Assembly: GCA_029204225.1 (NCBI GenBank) | Contig: CM055097.1 | Span: forward strand, 3,019,699 to 3,083,698 | Direction of reading: 5' to 3' | DNA: 64,000 nucleotides | Source: Diphasiastrum complanatum | Taxonomy: Eukaryota; Streptophyta; Lycopodiopsida; Lycopodiales; Lycopodiaceae | Part shown: positions 12,589 through 23,753 of the stretch, piece by piece | Layout of the letters: the number at the start of each line of letters is the position of its first letter | How positions within the stretch are numbered: the stretch's first letter is position 1 | Made by a program: the position numbers and the translations under genes | Notes under the pieces: generated by a model | Seen by the model: only the letters and a program-made list of their open reading frames with translations | The model's database searches: none | What the model was told of the DNA's origin: nothing

Positions 12589-13033
12589 TGTGAATTTCAC
12601 ACGTGTGGAGTGTCCACTAAGTGTGATTTAGATCTCCTGAGGTGTGTGAATGCACAATGATCAAGATTAGATTATTCAAGATCTATCTCACTCTCAAAGG
12701 CAAAAACACACTACCACATGTATTAACTCAAAGCCAAAGTACATACACACATGTGGGAAGTGTTCCCTCAAAAAAACTAAGTATGGAAAAGGCCAACTCT
12801 CAAGTAGAGAGAGAATGCAATCAATAGCTCTCAAGTAGAGAGAGAAAGAAAGTAAACACTTAGACTAAAAAACTTGATTGGTCTCCAAATTACTTAGAAC
12901 AAAATGAGAAGTACAATGAGACTAGTAGATCCACGAGGTAGTTCACCCTCAAAAATTATTGGACCTCATTTCTATCACCTCTTGATTCTATTGGACCAAT
13001 GATGCATCCACTTCTTGATTCTATTGGATCATT
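12589..13033 (-). repeat. Copia 5' LTR, truncated
   Basis: It begins TGTGAATTTCACACGTGTGG next to the primer site and follows 7412-7862 closely. Similarity stops at 13033 (GGATCATT). The remaining ~255 bp of the LTR, including the outer terminus, are missing. Twenty-five bases later the next LTR element starts. Confidence 0.85.
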
Positions 13034-13058
13034 CTCAAGCATAGCTCAAATCCTATTG

Positions 13059-13744
13059 TGTAGCACAGGCATCCCAAAGCAGCCGGGAACCATGACTTAG
13101 CTTCTCAGCCTTCAACTCTTGTCGTCCAAACCCACTTGACATACAAACAGCCAACTCGCCAACAATGATCAGACTTAACCAACTTGAAGTTCTGAAGCCA
13201 ATATTGAGATCCAACCTGGCACCATGCCAGATCTGGGGTCCCAATGTGGGTGACTTCTCTCCAAGCAAGTCGTCCGACATACATCAAAATCAACTAACTC
13301 GAAGCTTCGTTACAAACGAGTAACATCCATTCCAAGCAAGCTAACTTACATCAGACTTAACCAACTGAAAGCTTCGTCACGAACGCTGGAAGCCAACCTG
13401 GCGCCATGCCAGACTGGACAGCCATAAATAGGTGACTTCCACCCAAGCAAGCCATCCAACTCAGCTGACAGGTTAGACCCCGTTCCCCAAGAGCTTAACC
13501 CATTCACGTTCATGCAAAGGACACTCAAAACCACAAGTCGCGACAGATATGGAGACAACCAGTTCCTGGACCAAATGGTCCCGACAGCATACCGCTGGCA
13601 CCATGGACCGAATGGTCCCGACGGCATACCGTTGGCATCCCAGCATACGACCCTCAGCTATGTGCCAGATCAGAAAGTTTAAAGCTGCCTTACAACTAGC
13701 GCTTTTACCGGACACTGAGGCCCATAAGGTAATCAGAGTTAGTT
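13059..13744 (-). repeat. LTR of the non-coding element (left, 3' LTR)
   Basis: Begins TGTAGCACAGGCATCCCAAA and matches 16661-17359 throughout, with scattered substitutions and an extra CACCATTCCAAG-like insertion in the right copy. Both copies carry the repeated text CGAATGGTCCC / CAAATGGTCCC near their ends. Similarity fades after AATCAGAGT. Confidence 0.8.
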
Positions 13745-13779
13745 TGAGAAAAATCCCACTTTATTAATAAATCTGAAAA

Positions 13780-14150
13780 GGTTACATTTCAAGTGTGTGA
13801 CCGACCCTAGTCTGAGGGGCGTTGGCATGCGAAAGGCGGGTGCCAAGACAACATTCTAGCAAGGGAGGCTGAGACTTGGTTGGAGCTCGCCCTGAGTCGC
13901 AACTTGCACTCCCCTTATAGTATTGGTGGGATTCGCCACCTCCCCTCATACCAACAACATGCCAATGCCCCAGAGACTAGGGTCGGTTACATTTCAAGTG
14001 TGTGACCGACCCTAGTCTCCGGGGCGTTGGCATGCGAAAGGCCACAAGACAACATTCCAGCAAGGGAGGCTGAAACTTGGTTGGAGCTCGCCCTGAGTCG
14101 CAACTTGCACTCCCCTTATAGTATTGGTGGAATTCGCCACCTCCCCTCAT
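13780..14150. repeat. 205-bp tandem duplication with internal inverted arms
   Basis: A unit starting GGTTACATTTCAAGTGTGTG is present at 13780 and again at 13985; the second copy is incomplete. Inside the first unit, GACCCTAGTCT then GGGGCGTTGGCATG near its start is mirrored by CATGCCAATGCCCC then AGACTAGGGTC at its end. The unit can therefore fold back as a stem-loop with arms of about 28 bp. It lies in the interior of the non-coding element. Confidence 0.85.
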
Positions 14151-16646
14151 GCCTAGATCGTGTGAGGTGATTGCACATCGATCTGAGCTCTCCTGACTTC
14201 GCTAGAATCGATCAAAGATTTTCAGCCATAGGAACTTGGTGCCGATTGGATTCTGGTCACAGTGGTGCCGGGAGCAGCAGGGTGCTGCTGGCGCCGGGGA
14301 CAATGCTAGTGTCGGCGGCGCCGGAAGTAAAGCTTGTAAAGGCAACTTTACAACACCCACCCCACCTTTATGAAATCTGATGTCCTCATCAGATGTCAGA
14401 TTAAAGTAAAAGTGTCTACCAATTAAAATTAACTATACATTTGAGCTAGTTGGCATAGTACTAAATTTACACATTGAAGCTAGCACACCACAAGTCGGAG
14501 GCTCAGCTCTTTGTACTGAAAAATTACATAACTTGAAAATATCACTTTGTCTAGGAAAAGCGTAAATTTTATATCGCTTACATAAAACCCAAGAACCTTA
14601 TTAACTGGTGATAAAGGCATTTCTGTGAAATATTCGGCCCTATCGCTTCTGACTTTTGACTTTGGAACTCCGTTGAGCTCCTGATTTGTCCTTGATGCAC
14701 TTTGTGTTGAGCTCCCTGAGCTCCAGATTTGATCAGTTTCGCATAGGTATCAGGGCTCCTTGAGCCAAAGGATTTATCATTTGATTGCCCACTTTATGGT
14801 CCACTTCGTGCCTTGTTGCTTTTTGCACCTTGATTTCTCTCCTTTTCCCAGTCTGATCTTGATACTTTTCCTTTTTGGCTCTTTAAGGTAGGCAAAGATT
14901 GAGTACTCCACAACGCAGCTCTCACTTAGTTTGAAGTAGTTGTCTTTGAATCAGCCCAAATGTAACCATTGGCCTCGTGGAGAGCCAAGAGGTCGCACCA
15001 GTTTGATCCGCATACGAACTATCTCTTCATGTTTGTTTGAAGCAACATGTTCGTCGTCGCGCAAAACTTGACTTTCACAATTCCATCACTGGTCAGTTGC
15101 CTCACAGTCAAAACAAGAAGTGTACATCCAGCTTGGCTTCAAGTAGCTCTCTTTGAATCAGACACATGCACCCAAAGTTTGCACTAGTCTGATCTTCAAT
15201 ACGAACTGTCCCTTAGCGTCCATTTGAAGTACCAAGTCTCTCGTGCAAGAGTCAACTTTCACAGTTCCTTCGTTGATCAACTGCTTTACACGTAACACAA
15301 GTCAGCATACTCATTATGTCTCCTCATCATTGCTAGTCCAAGAAAGCCTATAATAAGCTTTCTTTTCCACAACAAAAACTTGTCAACTTATTAGGTTCAA
15401 AGTTCTCCAAGGTCACCTTGAATTTGCCCCCATTTTGATCAACTTTCATTCAAAATTTGCCCTAAGAGAGAAGTGTGTGTGATAGTTTCCCTCCCCTTAT
15501 AAAATCAGCTGACCAGACTTAGAGTAGAGTTCTCAGACAAAAAGCCTTTCCAACACTTTGCTTCCCATCTGCTAGGATTATGGCTTAATCCAACTTGTTG
15601 CCAATCTCTGAAGAGGATCCTAGTCTTTCCCCTTTGAGGAAAAACCCAACTGACATTGGATATCACCCATGCTCAATGAGTTTCAGTTCCGAAGGTCGCC
15701 ATCCCAAATGAAGACAAATTGCTCCATAGAAGATCTCCCCTGAAATTGCCCTATCCAACTTTTGGCTTTTTGCTTGCGTCTGGTGGGCGCTGTCACAAAT
15801 GAAACTAACCCAAGTAACAGGCTAGCCATCCATCCTTTGCAAACATCGAGTCGTTTCGTTGTCGTTCACATGCGAGTACTTGAATTGCGAATCCGCCCCA
15901 CAGATTCTGTACTCCTCTTTGTTTGATGGTATTAGCCTTCAAAAGAAAAGTTCCTTCTCGAGCCATTAACTCCTTGTATCACAAGTAATCATGCAAACAA
16001 GGCAAAGCACGAGTACTAAGACTCACCGCGAATACATACAAGCAAGACACTTAGGCAGGTTTACTAACAGGTAACAAAGACAAGGTCCCCCTTTGAGATA
16101 GCCCTACCAAAGGACCTTTGCCTGGCCATGCCCATATAGATCGATCACAGAATCAGCCCACAGAGAACACCCATTCAACTATCTGTGCTTTCACCATTAA
16201 ACAGCACATTGCCTCAGTCACGCCCCACCAACTCTGGTCGATAGCCCTTATAGCTAAACGATTGGCAACTATCCCGCACCGATAGCTAACTATCCGTGCT
16301 TTACACCCGAATTCGAGCAGCATCTCTACATCAATGGTTAATCCGTACAGTTCGAATATGTCTCCCCACACCCCACAAGGCACAAACCATGCTTACACCA
16401 ACCTAATGGCAGCACACTGCCTCATCTGTCCTACGTGCAGATAGCGCCAGGCCCGAATCGCTAGAACTAACCTTGCTTACACCTCGAGGGCAGTACTTTG
16501 ACTCATCAAGTCCCCTATTCTGTCGACCACCCCAACCGTGGACACACTCTGCTTACACTGTGGGCAGCACCTTGTACAACAGTTGTCCTGATGAACCCCA
16601 AACAATGGCCATTTTCGTGAGATTCGCATAACTGGCCGGCCAATCG
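14151..16646. other. Interior of the non-coding LTR element
   Basis: No ORF with family resemblance. Short ORFs (14171-14380, 16153-16383) look like chance. The base composition is more balanced than in the surrounding Copia copies. Confidence 0.6.
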
Positions 16647-16658
16647 GCTCTGATACCA
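16647..16658 (-). promoter_or_regulatory. Primer binding site, initiator Met tRNA
   Basis: The minus strand reads TGGTATCAGAGC, identical to the site at 12577-12588. It is separated by two bases from the LTR beginning TGTAGCGTAGG at 16661. Confidence 0.93.
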
Positions 16659-16660
16659 CA

Positions 16661-17359
16661 TGTAGCGTAGGCATCCCAAAGGGAGCCCGGAACCACGACT
16701 TAGCTTCTCAGCCTTCAACTCTTGCCGTCCAAATCCACTTGACATACAAGTAGGCAACTCGCCAACAACAATTAGACTTAACCAACTTGAAGTTCCAAAG
16801 CCAATATTGAGATCCAACCTGGCGCCATGCTAGATTTGGGGTCCCAATGTGGGTGACTTCCCTCCAAGCAAGTCGCCCGACATACATCAAACTCAACTAA
16901 CTCGAAGCTTCAATACAAACGAGTAACATCCATTCCAAGCAAGTCGTTTGACTTACATCAGACTTAACTGAAAGCTTCGTCATGAGCGCTGGAAGCCAAC
17001 CTGGCACCGTGCCAGACTGGACAGCCATAAACAGGTAACTTCCACCCAAGCAAGCCATCCAAGCACCATTCCAAGTCATTAGACAGGTTAGACCCCGTTC
17101 CCCAAGAGCTTAACTCATTCACGTTCATGCAAGGGACACTCAAAACCACAAGCCACGACAGATATTGGGACAACCAGTTCCTAAACCAAATGGTCCCAAT
17201 AGCATACCATTGGCGCAATGGACCGAATGGTCCCAATGGCATACTGCTGGCGTCCCGGGATACGACCCTCAGCTATGTGCCAGATCAAAAAGTTTGAAGC
17301 GGCCTTGCAACTGGCACTTTTACCGGACACTGAAATCTAGAAGGTAATCAGAGTCAGTT
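16661..17359 (-). repeat. LTR of the non-coding element (right, 5' LTR)
   Basis: Direct repeat partner of 13059-13744, adjoining the primer site. The right-hand border is placed where similarity to the left copy ends (AATCAGAGTCAG). A proper CA end with target duplication was not identified. Confidence 0.8.
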
Positions 17360-17847
17360 ATCATTCATTCTGTCTGATCTTTCTAGTTGTTCTTTTTGGT
17401 AATAGATGGCTAACATTTAGTCTTGTCTTTCGCGAATCATTCACGACTAATTATCAGTCGAGCACCGTCTAGCTCTTTGCGAATCATTCACGACGAATAG
17501 TTTGTCTTATTATTTGCGACAAACCATTCTTATGGAGCTTCATTCATTTACTAAGTTTGGCTACGTAATCAAGAACGACTGTGATTCTCATCACTACCGT
17601 TTTGTTCGTTCTGATAAGCGTAGTCATGCTTACGGAGAGAGTCGTATAGCTCGTTCCGCTGCGCACTAACCTTTTCTGTTCGAGTTCGTTTCTCGTTCAT
17701 TTATTGTGCAAACTCTCTTGATGTTTCTTATATGTCCAATCTTTCGAAGGAGGATGATCACACAAGATGCACATATCTTCTCTCTTCAAGTATTATGGTG
17801 TACGATTATTCCCTATTATTCAAACCATATGTTGAGAAGCAATTTCA
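17360..17847. other. No gene seen
   Basis: A short direct repeat, GCGAATCATTCACGAC, occurs twice (near 17439 and 17478). Otherwise I see nothing. Confidence 0.5.
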
Positions 17848-18260
17848 TTGAAGATTAAAGCTTTGAGGAGTATTGGTGATCTTGAAGGAATAGCACCACA
17901 TGAAGTTTTATTCAAGATGAAGCCTAAGATTGATCACCTTAGTGAACTTTGTAGTGCTTGTTTTGCACATATTCCCTTGGAAACAAGGAGGAAGGATGAT
18001 CCAAGCTCATGGATCATGATTGGATACTCATCCATCAAGGAGGCCTTTAGTATCTTTACACTCTCTATTTCAAAAGTGGTTGTGAATAGAGATGTCATAT
18101 TGCATGAAGATTCAACCTTGGAAGTGGCCGAGATCCACCGCTTCTCAAGAAGCATCACAAGTTATCTCTTTTGAAGGTATTCAAGTTGTGATGGGGCCAA
18201 GGTGTGAGGAGGAGTCTCTTCTTCATATGATTTCAAGAAGATCTTCAAGATGCATGGCCA
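17848..18260 (+). pseudogene. Copia integrase C-terminal remnant
   Basis: The translation contains APHEVLFKMKPKIDHL, then FAHIPLETRRKDDPSSW, then MIGYSSIKEAFSI and a VNRDVILHE block. This is the same family as the integrase of the 7412-13033 element (PKIDHLRIFGC, FAHIPLETRKKYDP). A frame change near 18160 leads into a segment matching that element's VMGLRIEEESPR (here VMGPRCEEESLL). The DDE catalytic core upstream is missing and the fragment is on the opposite strand to its relative, so it is an isolated relic. Confidence 0.85.
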
Positions 18261-18917
18261 AGTCTCTATGGCTCACCTTACATGGCAAAGAGGGGCATCT
18301 TTCATGTTGTATCTACTACAACACATTCATATATGCTTCTCTTCCTTTGCTTGATATGCTATCTTGCTTCATTGAATTTTGTGGATCTCAAAGTTCAAGA
18401 AAGGCTATACTAGTTTTGTATGATGCTTATAGTATGGACAATTTCTTGTCATTATTGACTTAGATATGTTTTCAGTATATTTTGAAAGCAAGATATTGTA
18501 CTATCAAAAGTATGCTCTTGGTTCTTGTAAGAACATGATTGAGCTTGTTACTCATGTTTTTGAAAATCATGTTTTCACATGTTTTGAGGCAAATTGTGAA
18601 CTCCTCTTGAGATTAAGTGAAGCATCCAAAGTGGACACTTACATCCTTGAGAGAGTAATTAGCCTAAAAGAGATCAAGATAGTATCTGATATCAATATTA
18701 GATCCATCCGAATATAGTTCATTATATGTGGAATAGTCAAGTTAGAAAGCATAATCTTGATGATCATCATTTTTTCACATCTTATGATCTTGATCTCTAT
18801 GATCCTTATGAGGCTTGGAAGCCCCGGATTTCTCTATTTATGGTGTAGCCATCATGCATGTGGAGCTTTCAAATCAAAGGCCATCATCAAGCATGGAGGA
18901 AGTGTCAAGGATCTTAC
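18261..18917. other. No recognisable gene
   Basis: Two plus-strand ORFs (to 18463, and 18466-18717) follow the integrase relic but resemble no Copia domain and nothing else I know. They may be decayed flanking sequence. Confidence 0.45.
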
Positions 18918-19237
18918 TGACAGTATAGTTAGCTAATTTGCAAGCAACCTAACATCAATCAGATAAGCAGTAAGATCACACACCAACCCAAGAGAACACT
19001 TCTGAACTGCATTAACAAAAGAGACTTAAGGGTACATATACACAGTCTATTTTTTGAGGGGTACTGCTGCATGGCAGCTTGGTCCTCGTTACGGGACGCG
19101 TGTCCCAACTTACACTACGTGTGCCGTTAAGCTGGCACTCATGCACACTATTACAAAAGCAATAAAAAGCTCGAAATCACTACTAAACACGGAAAGTCAT
19201 GCACTGTAAGAGAAACTCGGGCTTACTTATTCTAACA
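18918..19237 (-). repeat. Copia 3' LTR
   Basis: On the minus strand it starts TGTTAGAATAAG after a purine tract TAAGGAAGAG (19238-19247) and ends ...TACTGTCA at 18918. The 320-bp length suits a Copia LTR. The tract and the TG start make the 19237 border firm; the 18918 border is inferred from the CA end only. Confidence 0.7.
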
Positions 19238-20743
19238 CTCTTCCTTAAGCCCTAGTTTATCTTTCTTACAAAGAGCTTTTCTCTAAAAAACTCAAACTTA
19301 TCAGTACTTAAAGCTTTAGTGAGTATATCAGCTAACTGATTCTATGTCTTACAATGCACTGTGTCTATTTCATTAGATAACAACTTCTCTCTAATGAAAT
19401 GATACTTAATTTCTATATGCTTCGTGCGTGCATGAAATACAGGATTTTTAGCTAGTTGTATAGTGCTCTGACTGTCACATCTGATCAAAGTAGGCTTATT
19501 CTGCAGAATTCCAATATCTTCTAACATTCTTCTTAGCCAAACCGCTTCCTACGTAGATGAACATAGTTCTTTGTATTCTACTTCTGTAGTAGAAAGAGCA
19601 ATTGTGTCTTGTTTATTACTTGACCAAGAAAATACACCATTTCCAACATGAAATACATAACCTGTGGAAAATCTCCTGTCATCAATACAGCCTGCCCAAT
19701 CTGAATTAACAAAGCCCTGTAAAACTGGTAAAGTATGATGCCTCTCATACAACAATGCATGGATAGATAAATATATGTGTGCCCTTCACATAATGAAGAA
19801 TTCTCTTCATTGCTTTCTAGTGAATCTCTCTAGGAGTAGCCATGAATTGACTTACAACACTTACAACATAACTTATGTCAAGACGAGTAGTTGTGAGATA
19901 AATCAACGAACTAACTAATTGATGAAATAAAGTGGCATCAACTAGTGCACTCTCATCTGGGTTAGATAGTTTCTTACCAACCTCCACAGGTGTGGCTACT
20001 GGCTTGCTATCGCACATTTTGAACCGCTTCAAAATCTCATTCACGTACTTTGTTTGTGTTAGTGCAATGCTACTGCAACCTTGCCATACTTCCACTCCCA
20101 AACAGTAGTACATCAAGCCAAGTTCAGTCATATCAAAACTAGAAGATAAGTCCTTCTTAATTGCACCAATCAAATTATCATCATTTTTTGTGATTATGAG
20201 GTCGCCTACATACAGCACAATCAGTGTGATACTAAAGTGAGCAAAGTAGTAAAGATTGAAATCTGAAGAAGTGCGTGTCAAACTTCTAGATAGGAGATGC
20301 TCATCAAAGTGGCTATACCAAGCACATGGTGCTTGCTTCAATCCATATAAGGCTTTCTTCAGCTTGCGTACTTTGTCGTCCATGCCATGTACCACAAAGC
20401 CACTAGGTTGCTCCATGTACACTTTTTCTTCAAGCTTACCATTCAGGAACACTAACTTTACATCCATCTGGTGTAAATTCCATCCAAATAATGTTGCCAA
20501 AGCAATCACCATGCGAAGTGTATTCCGCTTGGCCACATGAGCGAAGCTCTCTTCGTAGTCAATGCCCTTGCTTTGCACATAACCCTTCACTACAAGCCTT
20601 GCTTTTTATTTTGCAATAGTTCCATCGGCATTGTATTTTGTCCTGTATACCCATTTGTTGCCAATGGGTCTTTTGCCCTTTGGAAGATCCACTATCTCCC
20701 AAGTGTTATGGTGTTTGATGGAATCAATCTCCTCCTACATTGA
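19238..20743 (-). pseudogene. Copia reverse transcriptase and RNase H
   Basis: The RT frame 20590-19817 (257 codons) contains LHQMDVKLVFLNGKLEEKVY, KLKKALYGLKQAPCAWY, and LIVLYVGDLIITKND, where the catalytic YVDD is changed to YVGD. PVATPVEVGKKLSNPDES and LTTTRLDISYVVSVVSQFM follow. RNase H continues in other frames: WAGCIDDRRFSTGYVFHVG, then HARTKHIEIKYHFIREKLL. Loss of one of the two catalytic Asp residues and frame breaks show that the enzyme is inactive. Confidence 0.9.
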
Positions 20744-21310
20744 TTTTTGCCATATCTCCTAATTTTTGGCCTCCTCAAAGCAAGAGGGTTTAGTAGATGA
20801 AATAATATCACTCATAAGTGCAAGATTTACCTGAAACTTGTCGGGTTCCTTCCTCTCTCTTGTGGAATGCCGCAACTCTCCCTCCTTACTAGACTCGGCA
20901 ATTTTTCCTTCCTTGTCACTCATGAGTTTAGTATACCATTTGGGTAACTTACATTGAGGTGATGATGTAGATGTAGATGCTAACACATTGCACTTTGTAA
21001 CAACAACAATTAGCTTGTAGAAACCACAAGTTTTATTCCTAAAGCCATCAGCAATCACCTTGAAACCTCATTTCACATCCTTGATCTGGCATTTCTTGTT
21101 GTTGAACTCCACCTTCAACTTATTATCTGTCATTGTACCAACAGATAAAAGGCTCTTCTGAAGACTAGGAACATACAATACATTTTCAATTACCTTCACA
21201 TGTCCATCAGGAAATTGAATAGGCACTGCACTAACTCCATGAATTTGGCACTCGTCATCATTCGCCTAAGCAACTCTATCTCCATCGTCAGTAAACTCCA
21301 GGTTTTTAAA
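20744..21310 (-). pseudogene. Copia linker with integrase deleted
   Basis: The frame 21058-20759 runs from FRNKTCGFYKLIVV, the end of the protease/pre-integrase part, straight into CKLPKWYTKLMSDKEG and STRERKEPDKFQVNLAL, the region normally found between integrase and RT. There is no HxxxH...CxxC zinc site and no DDE core in between. A deletion of roughly one integrase domain has been fused in frame or nearly so. Confidence 0.75.
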
Positions 21311-21980
21311 TCATGATTTGTTGCAAGTCATGTGTCTCGTTGCTCTTGAGTCCATGTACCAAAGGATGTGATCAATGGAATGTTGTGATGCTAATGCTAT
21401 CACAAATGTCGTGCCTTGATCTTCGTTATCACTATCATTCTCTTCCTCGGCAAAATTGGTCAACTGCTTCACTTTGCCCCTCTTGATATCCACCTTCTTC
21501 TTGCGACAATCTCTTGCCCAATGTCCAGGCTTTTGGCAATAGAAATAGTTGTCCTTCTTCTTCTTGCCTGATGTGGATCCTTGATTGTCATCCTCCACAT
21601 TCAACTTCTTGGGTTGCTTCTTGTATTTATGCTTCTCTTTGGCTAGCATTGCTTGATCTTTCGATGTGGGAAGTCGAGTTTTTACCACTTCACACCTTTG
21701 TTCCTCCTGTAGGATGAGGTCATGAAGATTTTCAAATGTTGGTAGCCTCTCCCTCAAAGCAATGCCACTTGCAAACATTTAAAAAATTTCAGATAGGCCA
21801 TTCATAGCTGTGTGAACTAGCTCAACATCTCTTGTTGGCTCTCCAATAGTTGTCAATTGGTCTCGTTACTCCTTCATTCGTGTAAAATAAGACCCTACAC
21901 CCTCATTCTCCTCCATGTGAACACTTATGAGTTTGACTCTCAAAAACATCATTCGAGAGGGGTTCGTCATCTAAAACTGT
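21311..21980 (-). pseudogene. Copia gag C-terminus and protease
   Basis: The frame 21778-21311 contains LPTFENLHDLILQEEQRCE, a lysine-rich stretch, a zinc knuckle FYCQKPGHWARDC whose first Cys is replaced by Tyr, an acidic segment, and the protease site LWYMDSRATRHMT (normally DSGATxHM). Both changes hit key residues. A further gag piece lies between 21779 and 21980 in another frame with stops. Confidence 0.85.
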
Positions 21981-22103
21981 TACAATCAAATCCTAACATT
22001 CTACACTTGCATAAATTCACAAAACTGAAACAAGAATCTAATCTACAGCATTTTAGCAGTCCAAGAATCAAGAAACCAACCAGTCTTTTGATTCTTGGAC
22101 AGC

Positions 22104-22590
22104 TCAATTGTCCAAATTGGAGCTCGTAGTATCGGTGCAGAAGCTAAGGCTTTCTTTAATTTTGCAAATGCTTCCAATGCCTCTACTGTCTAAATTGGTA
22201 CAATAGTCAACTTGTATATAGGTCTTGCTAAATTTGCAAAGAATAGAATAAATATCTGATAGTATTTTGCACGACCCATAAAAACACAAACTCCTCGAAT
22301 TGTTCCTGGCAGTAGTATCTTGAGGATGACTTTGATTTTGGAATAATCCATAGCAATGCCATGTCTTGATATCACATGTCCAAGGAGAACTCCATGAGTG
22401 ATCCAGATTTGACACTTTTCTGGATTTAAGGAAATTTGGTATTTGCGACAACGTTCAAATACTTTTTGCAAACGATCCAAATGGTCTATATTCGCACTAT
22501 GGACTCCAAGATCATCCAATTATATTTCAAGGAATTTCTGCAAGTAGTCTTTAAAGACAAATTGCATGACTCTTTGAAATGAACTAGGTG
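22104..22590 (-). pseudogene. Ty3/gypsy reverse transcriptase fragment
   Basis: The minus translation shows MQFVFKDYLQKFLEI, a stop, then LDDLGVHSANIDHLDRLQK, RKYQISLNPEKCQIW, and LGHVISRHGIAMD, ending in DLARPIYKLTIVP. These are the palm, YxDD and thumb-connection blocks of a Gypsy RT. It is the same family as element B (49096-48479: LGDLGVHSTDTDHLDRLEK). No LTR or other domain is attached, so this is an isolated fragment. Confidence 0.9.
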
Positions 22591-22653
22591 TGCAAGATAT
22601 ATAATGATGTAAAAAAATCATTAAAGATAAGCACAAGATAAAAAACAGCCAGA

Positions 22654-23288
22654 TTGAGTTGGTTTATTTCCTTGAATATATTTGTAGATTTCTTTTCAAG
22701 TGTCAATGTACACAAAATCCCAACGATGTTTGTATGCAAAATTTTATCAGATAGTTTATTATCTGAACTTATGGATGAAGGCTGGGACAAAAGAACAGAC
22801 GGAGAAATAGAATGCAGAATTAAAATGTCTTCTATGTGCTTCCGTTATCAAATTGAAAAACAAATGTTGAGCTTATGCTTCCATTATCAAAGATGGAAAA
22901 AATATAAAGGTAAATGGGGGCCACTCGATCAAGACTTGGAAGCCAGTGGACATTCAAAATGGAAAAATATTGAAATTATATACAATGATGCCATTTTGAC
23001 ATGTGTTGAGGTGGAAGAAGATTGGAGTCTAAATTACATCAAGCGGGAACTATTGCTCCTTCAAGATGATGTACTTTCAGACTTTAGATTCATTTTCAAC
23101 GGTAAACTCGTAAGTAACTGTAAACACTCGATTCTTTATGGATAGTTTCAATCAAAACTTTCTAATACAATCTCTGTACTAATTGTAACTCACTTTGTAT
23201 TAGTTTTATGCAGGTGCGTAAAAGACATGAGCTCGAGATCAAATGCAGAGATATTGGCGAAACAATCCAAATTTTGGAAGAACACTGA
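22654..23288 (+). CDS. Ubiquitin-like fold protein, 3' exons
   Basis: A 456-bp open exon (to 23109) ends at a strong donor CTC/GTAAGT. A 104-bp intron (23110-23213) ends TTTTATGCAG. The last exon (23214-23288) continues in phase and stops at TGA. Across the junction the protein reads IEIIYN, ILTCVEVEED, a helix WSLNYIKRELLLLQDD, FRFIFNGKLV, then RKRHELEIKC and TIQILEEH. This is the strand order of a ubiquitin-like beta-grasp; FIFNGKLV corresponds to LIFAGKQL of ubiquitin. There is no C-terminal GG, so conjugation is unlikely. The N-terminal ~90 residues are unrecognised, the true first exon is unknown (an in-frame stop lies at 22639), and an AATAAA occurs at 23403. Confidence 0.55.
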
Positions 23289-23753
23289 GATTCACTATCA
23301 GTAAATACATGCCAATCATCATGTCTTTTTATCAATATAAAAAATTGCATTCCAATATTACACTATGGACACAACCTGATTGTAAGAATCTATATTGATA
23401 TCAATAAAAACCCCATAAACGGGTTGTTTACATGTAAAATAATTGTATCTTTTTTTTTTATGTATCTTTATTTACAAATGGATCGCCATTCACTAAATTT
23501 TTCTATATTTTCAGTATCAGTATTGGGAATTGATAAGGGAATAGTTCCCTCTTGCCTTCTTCTATTTCGAGAAGGACTTCTATGCCTTTTAAGACAAGAG
23601 GCCTCTCTGTTATAATATCGTCTTCCTCTGTATTGGGAAGGACTTCTATTTCTTTTTTATCATATATAATAATACCTGTATCCTGAGCAACCTGAAAGGC
23701 TATTAAGGTAGGAGCAGCTTCCTTTTGAGGGCCCTTGATTTCATGTGCAACGC

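Larger units (their letters stand above)
7412..13033 (-). mobile_element. Ty1/copia retrotransposon, degenerate, minus strand
   Basis: This element reads right to left: 5' LTR (12589-13033, truncated), primer site (12577-12588), gag, protease/pre-integrase region, integrase, RT, RNase H, 3' LTR (7412-8117). The domain order gag-PR-INT-RT-RH is the Copia order. It is inserted in the gag remnant at 7031-7411. The outer part of its 5' LTR is lost at 13033, close to the next LTR element (13059), so no target duplication can be read. Frameshifts and stops break every domain. Confidence 0.9.
13059..17359 (-). mobile_element. Non-coding LTR element (LARD-like), minus strand
   Basis: Two direct repeats of about 690 bp (13059-13744 and 16661-17359) flank a 2.9-kb interior. 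An initiator-Met primer site at 16647-16658 lies two bases inside the right repeat, so the element reads right to left. No gag or pol motif is visible inside. Such elements are mobilised in trans by autonomous relatives. The outer end of the right-hand copy is uncertain, and I found no target duplication. Confidence 0.8.
18918..21980 (-). mobile_element. Ty1/copia retrotransposon lacking integrase
   Basis: Reading right to left: truncated gag (from about 21980), zinc knuckle, protease, the start of the pre-integrase region, then directly the integrase-RT linker, RT, RNase H, polypurine tract and 3' LTR. The integrase core is absent. The 5' LTR and gag N-terminus are also missing; the right edge adjoins anonymous sequence and then a Gypsy fragment. 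Confidence 0.88.

Noticed and set aside
13780-14150. CRISPR-like array
   Set aside because: Only two long units with internal inverted arms, no short regular repeats with unique spacers, and a plant context.
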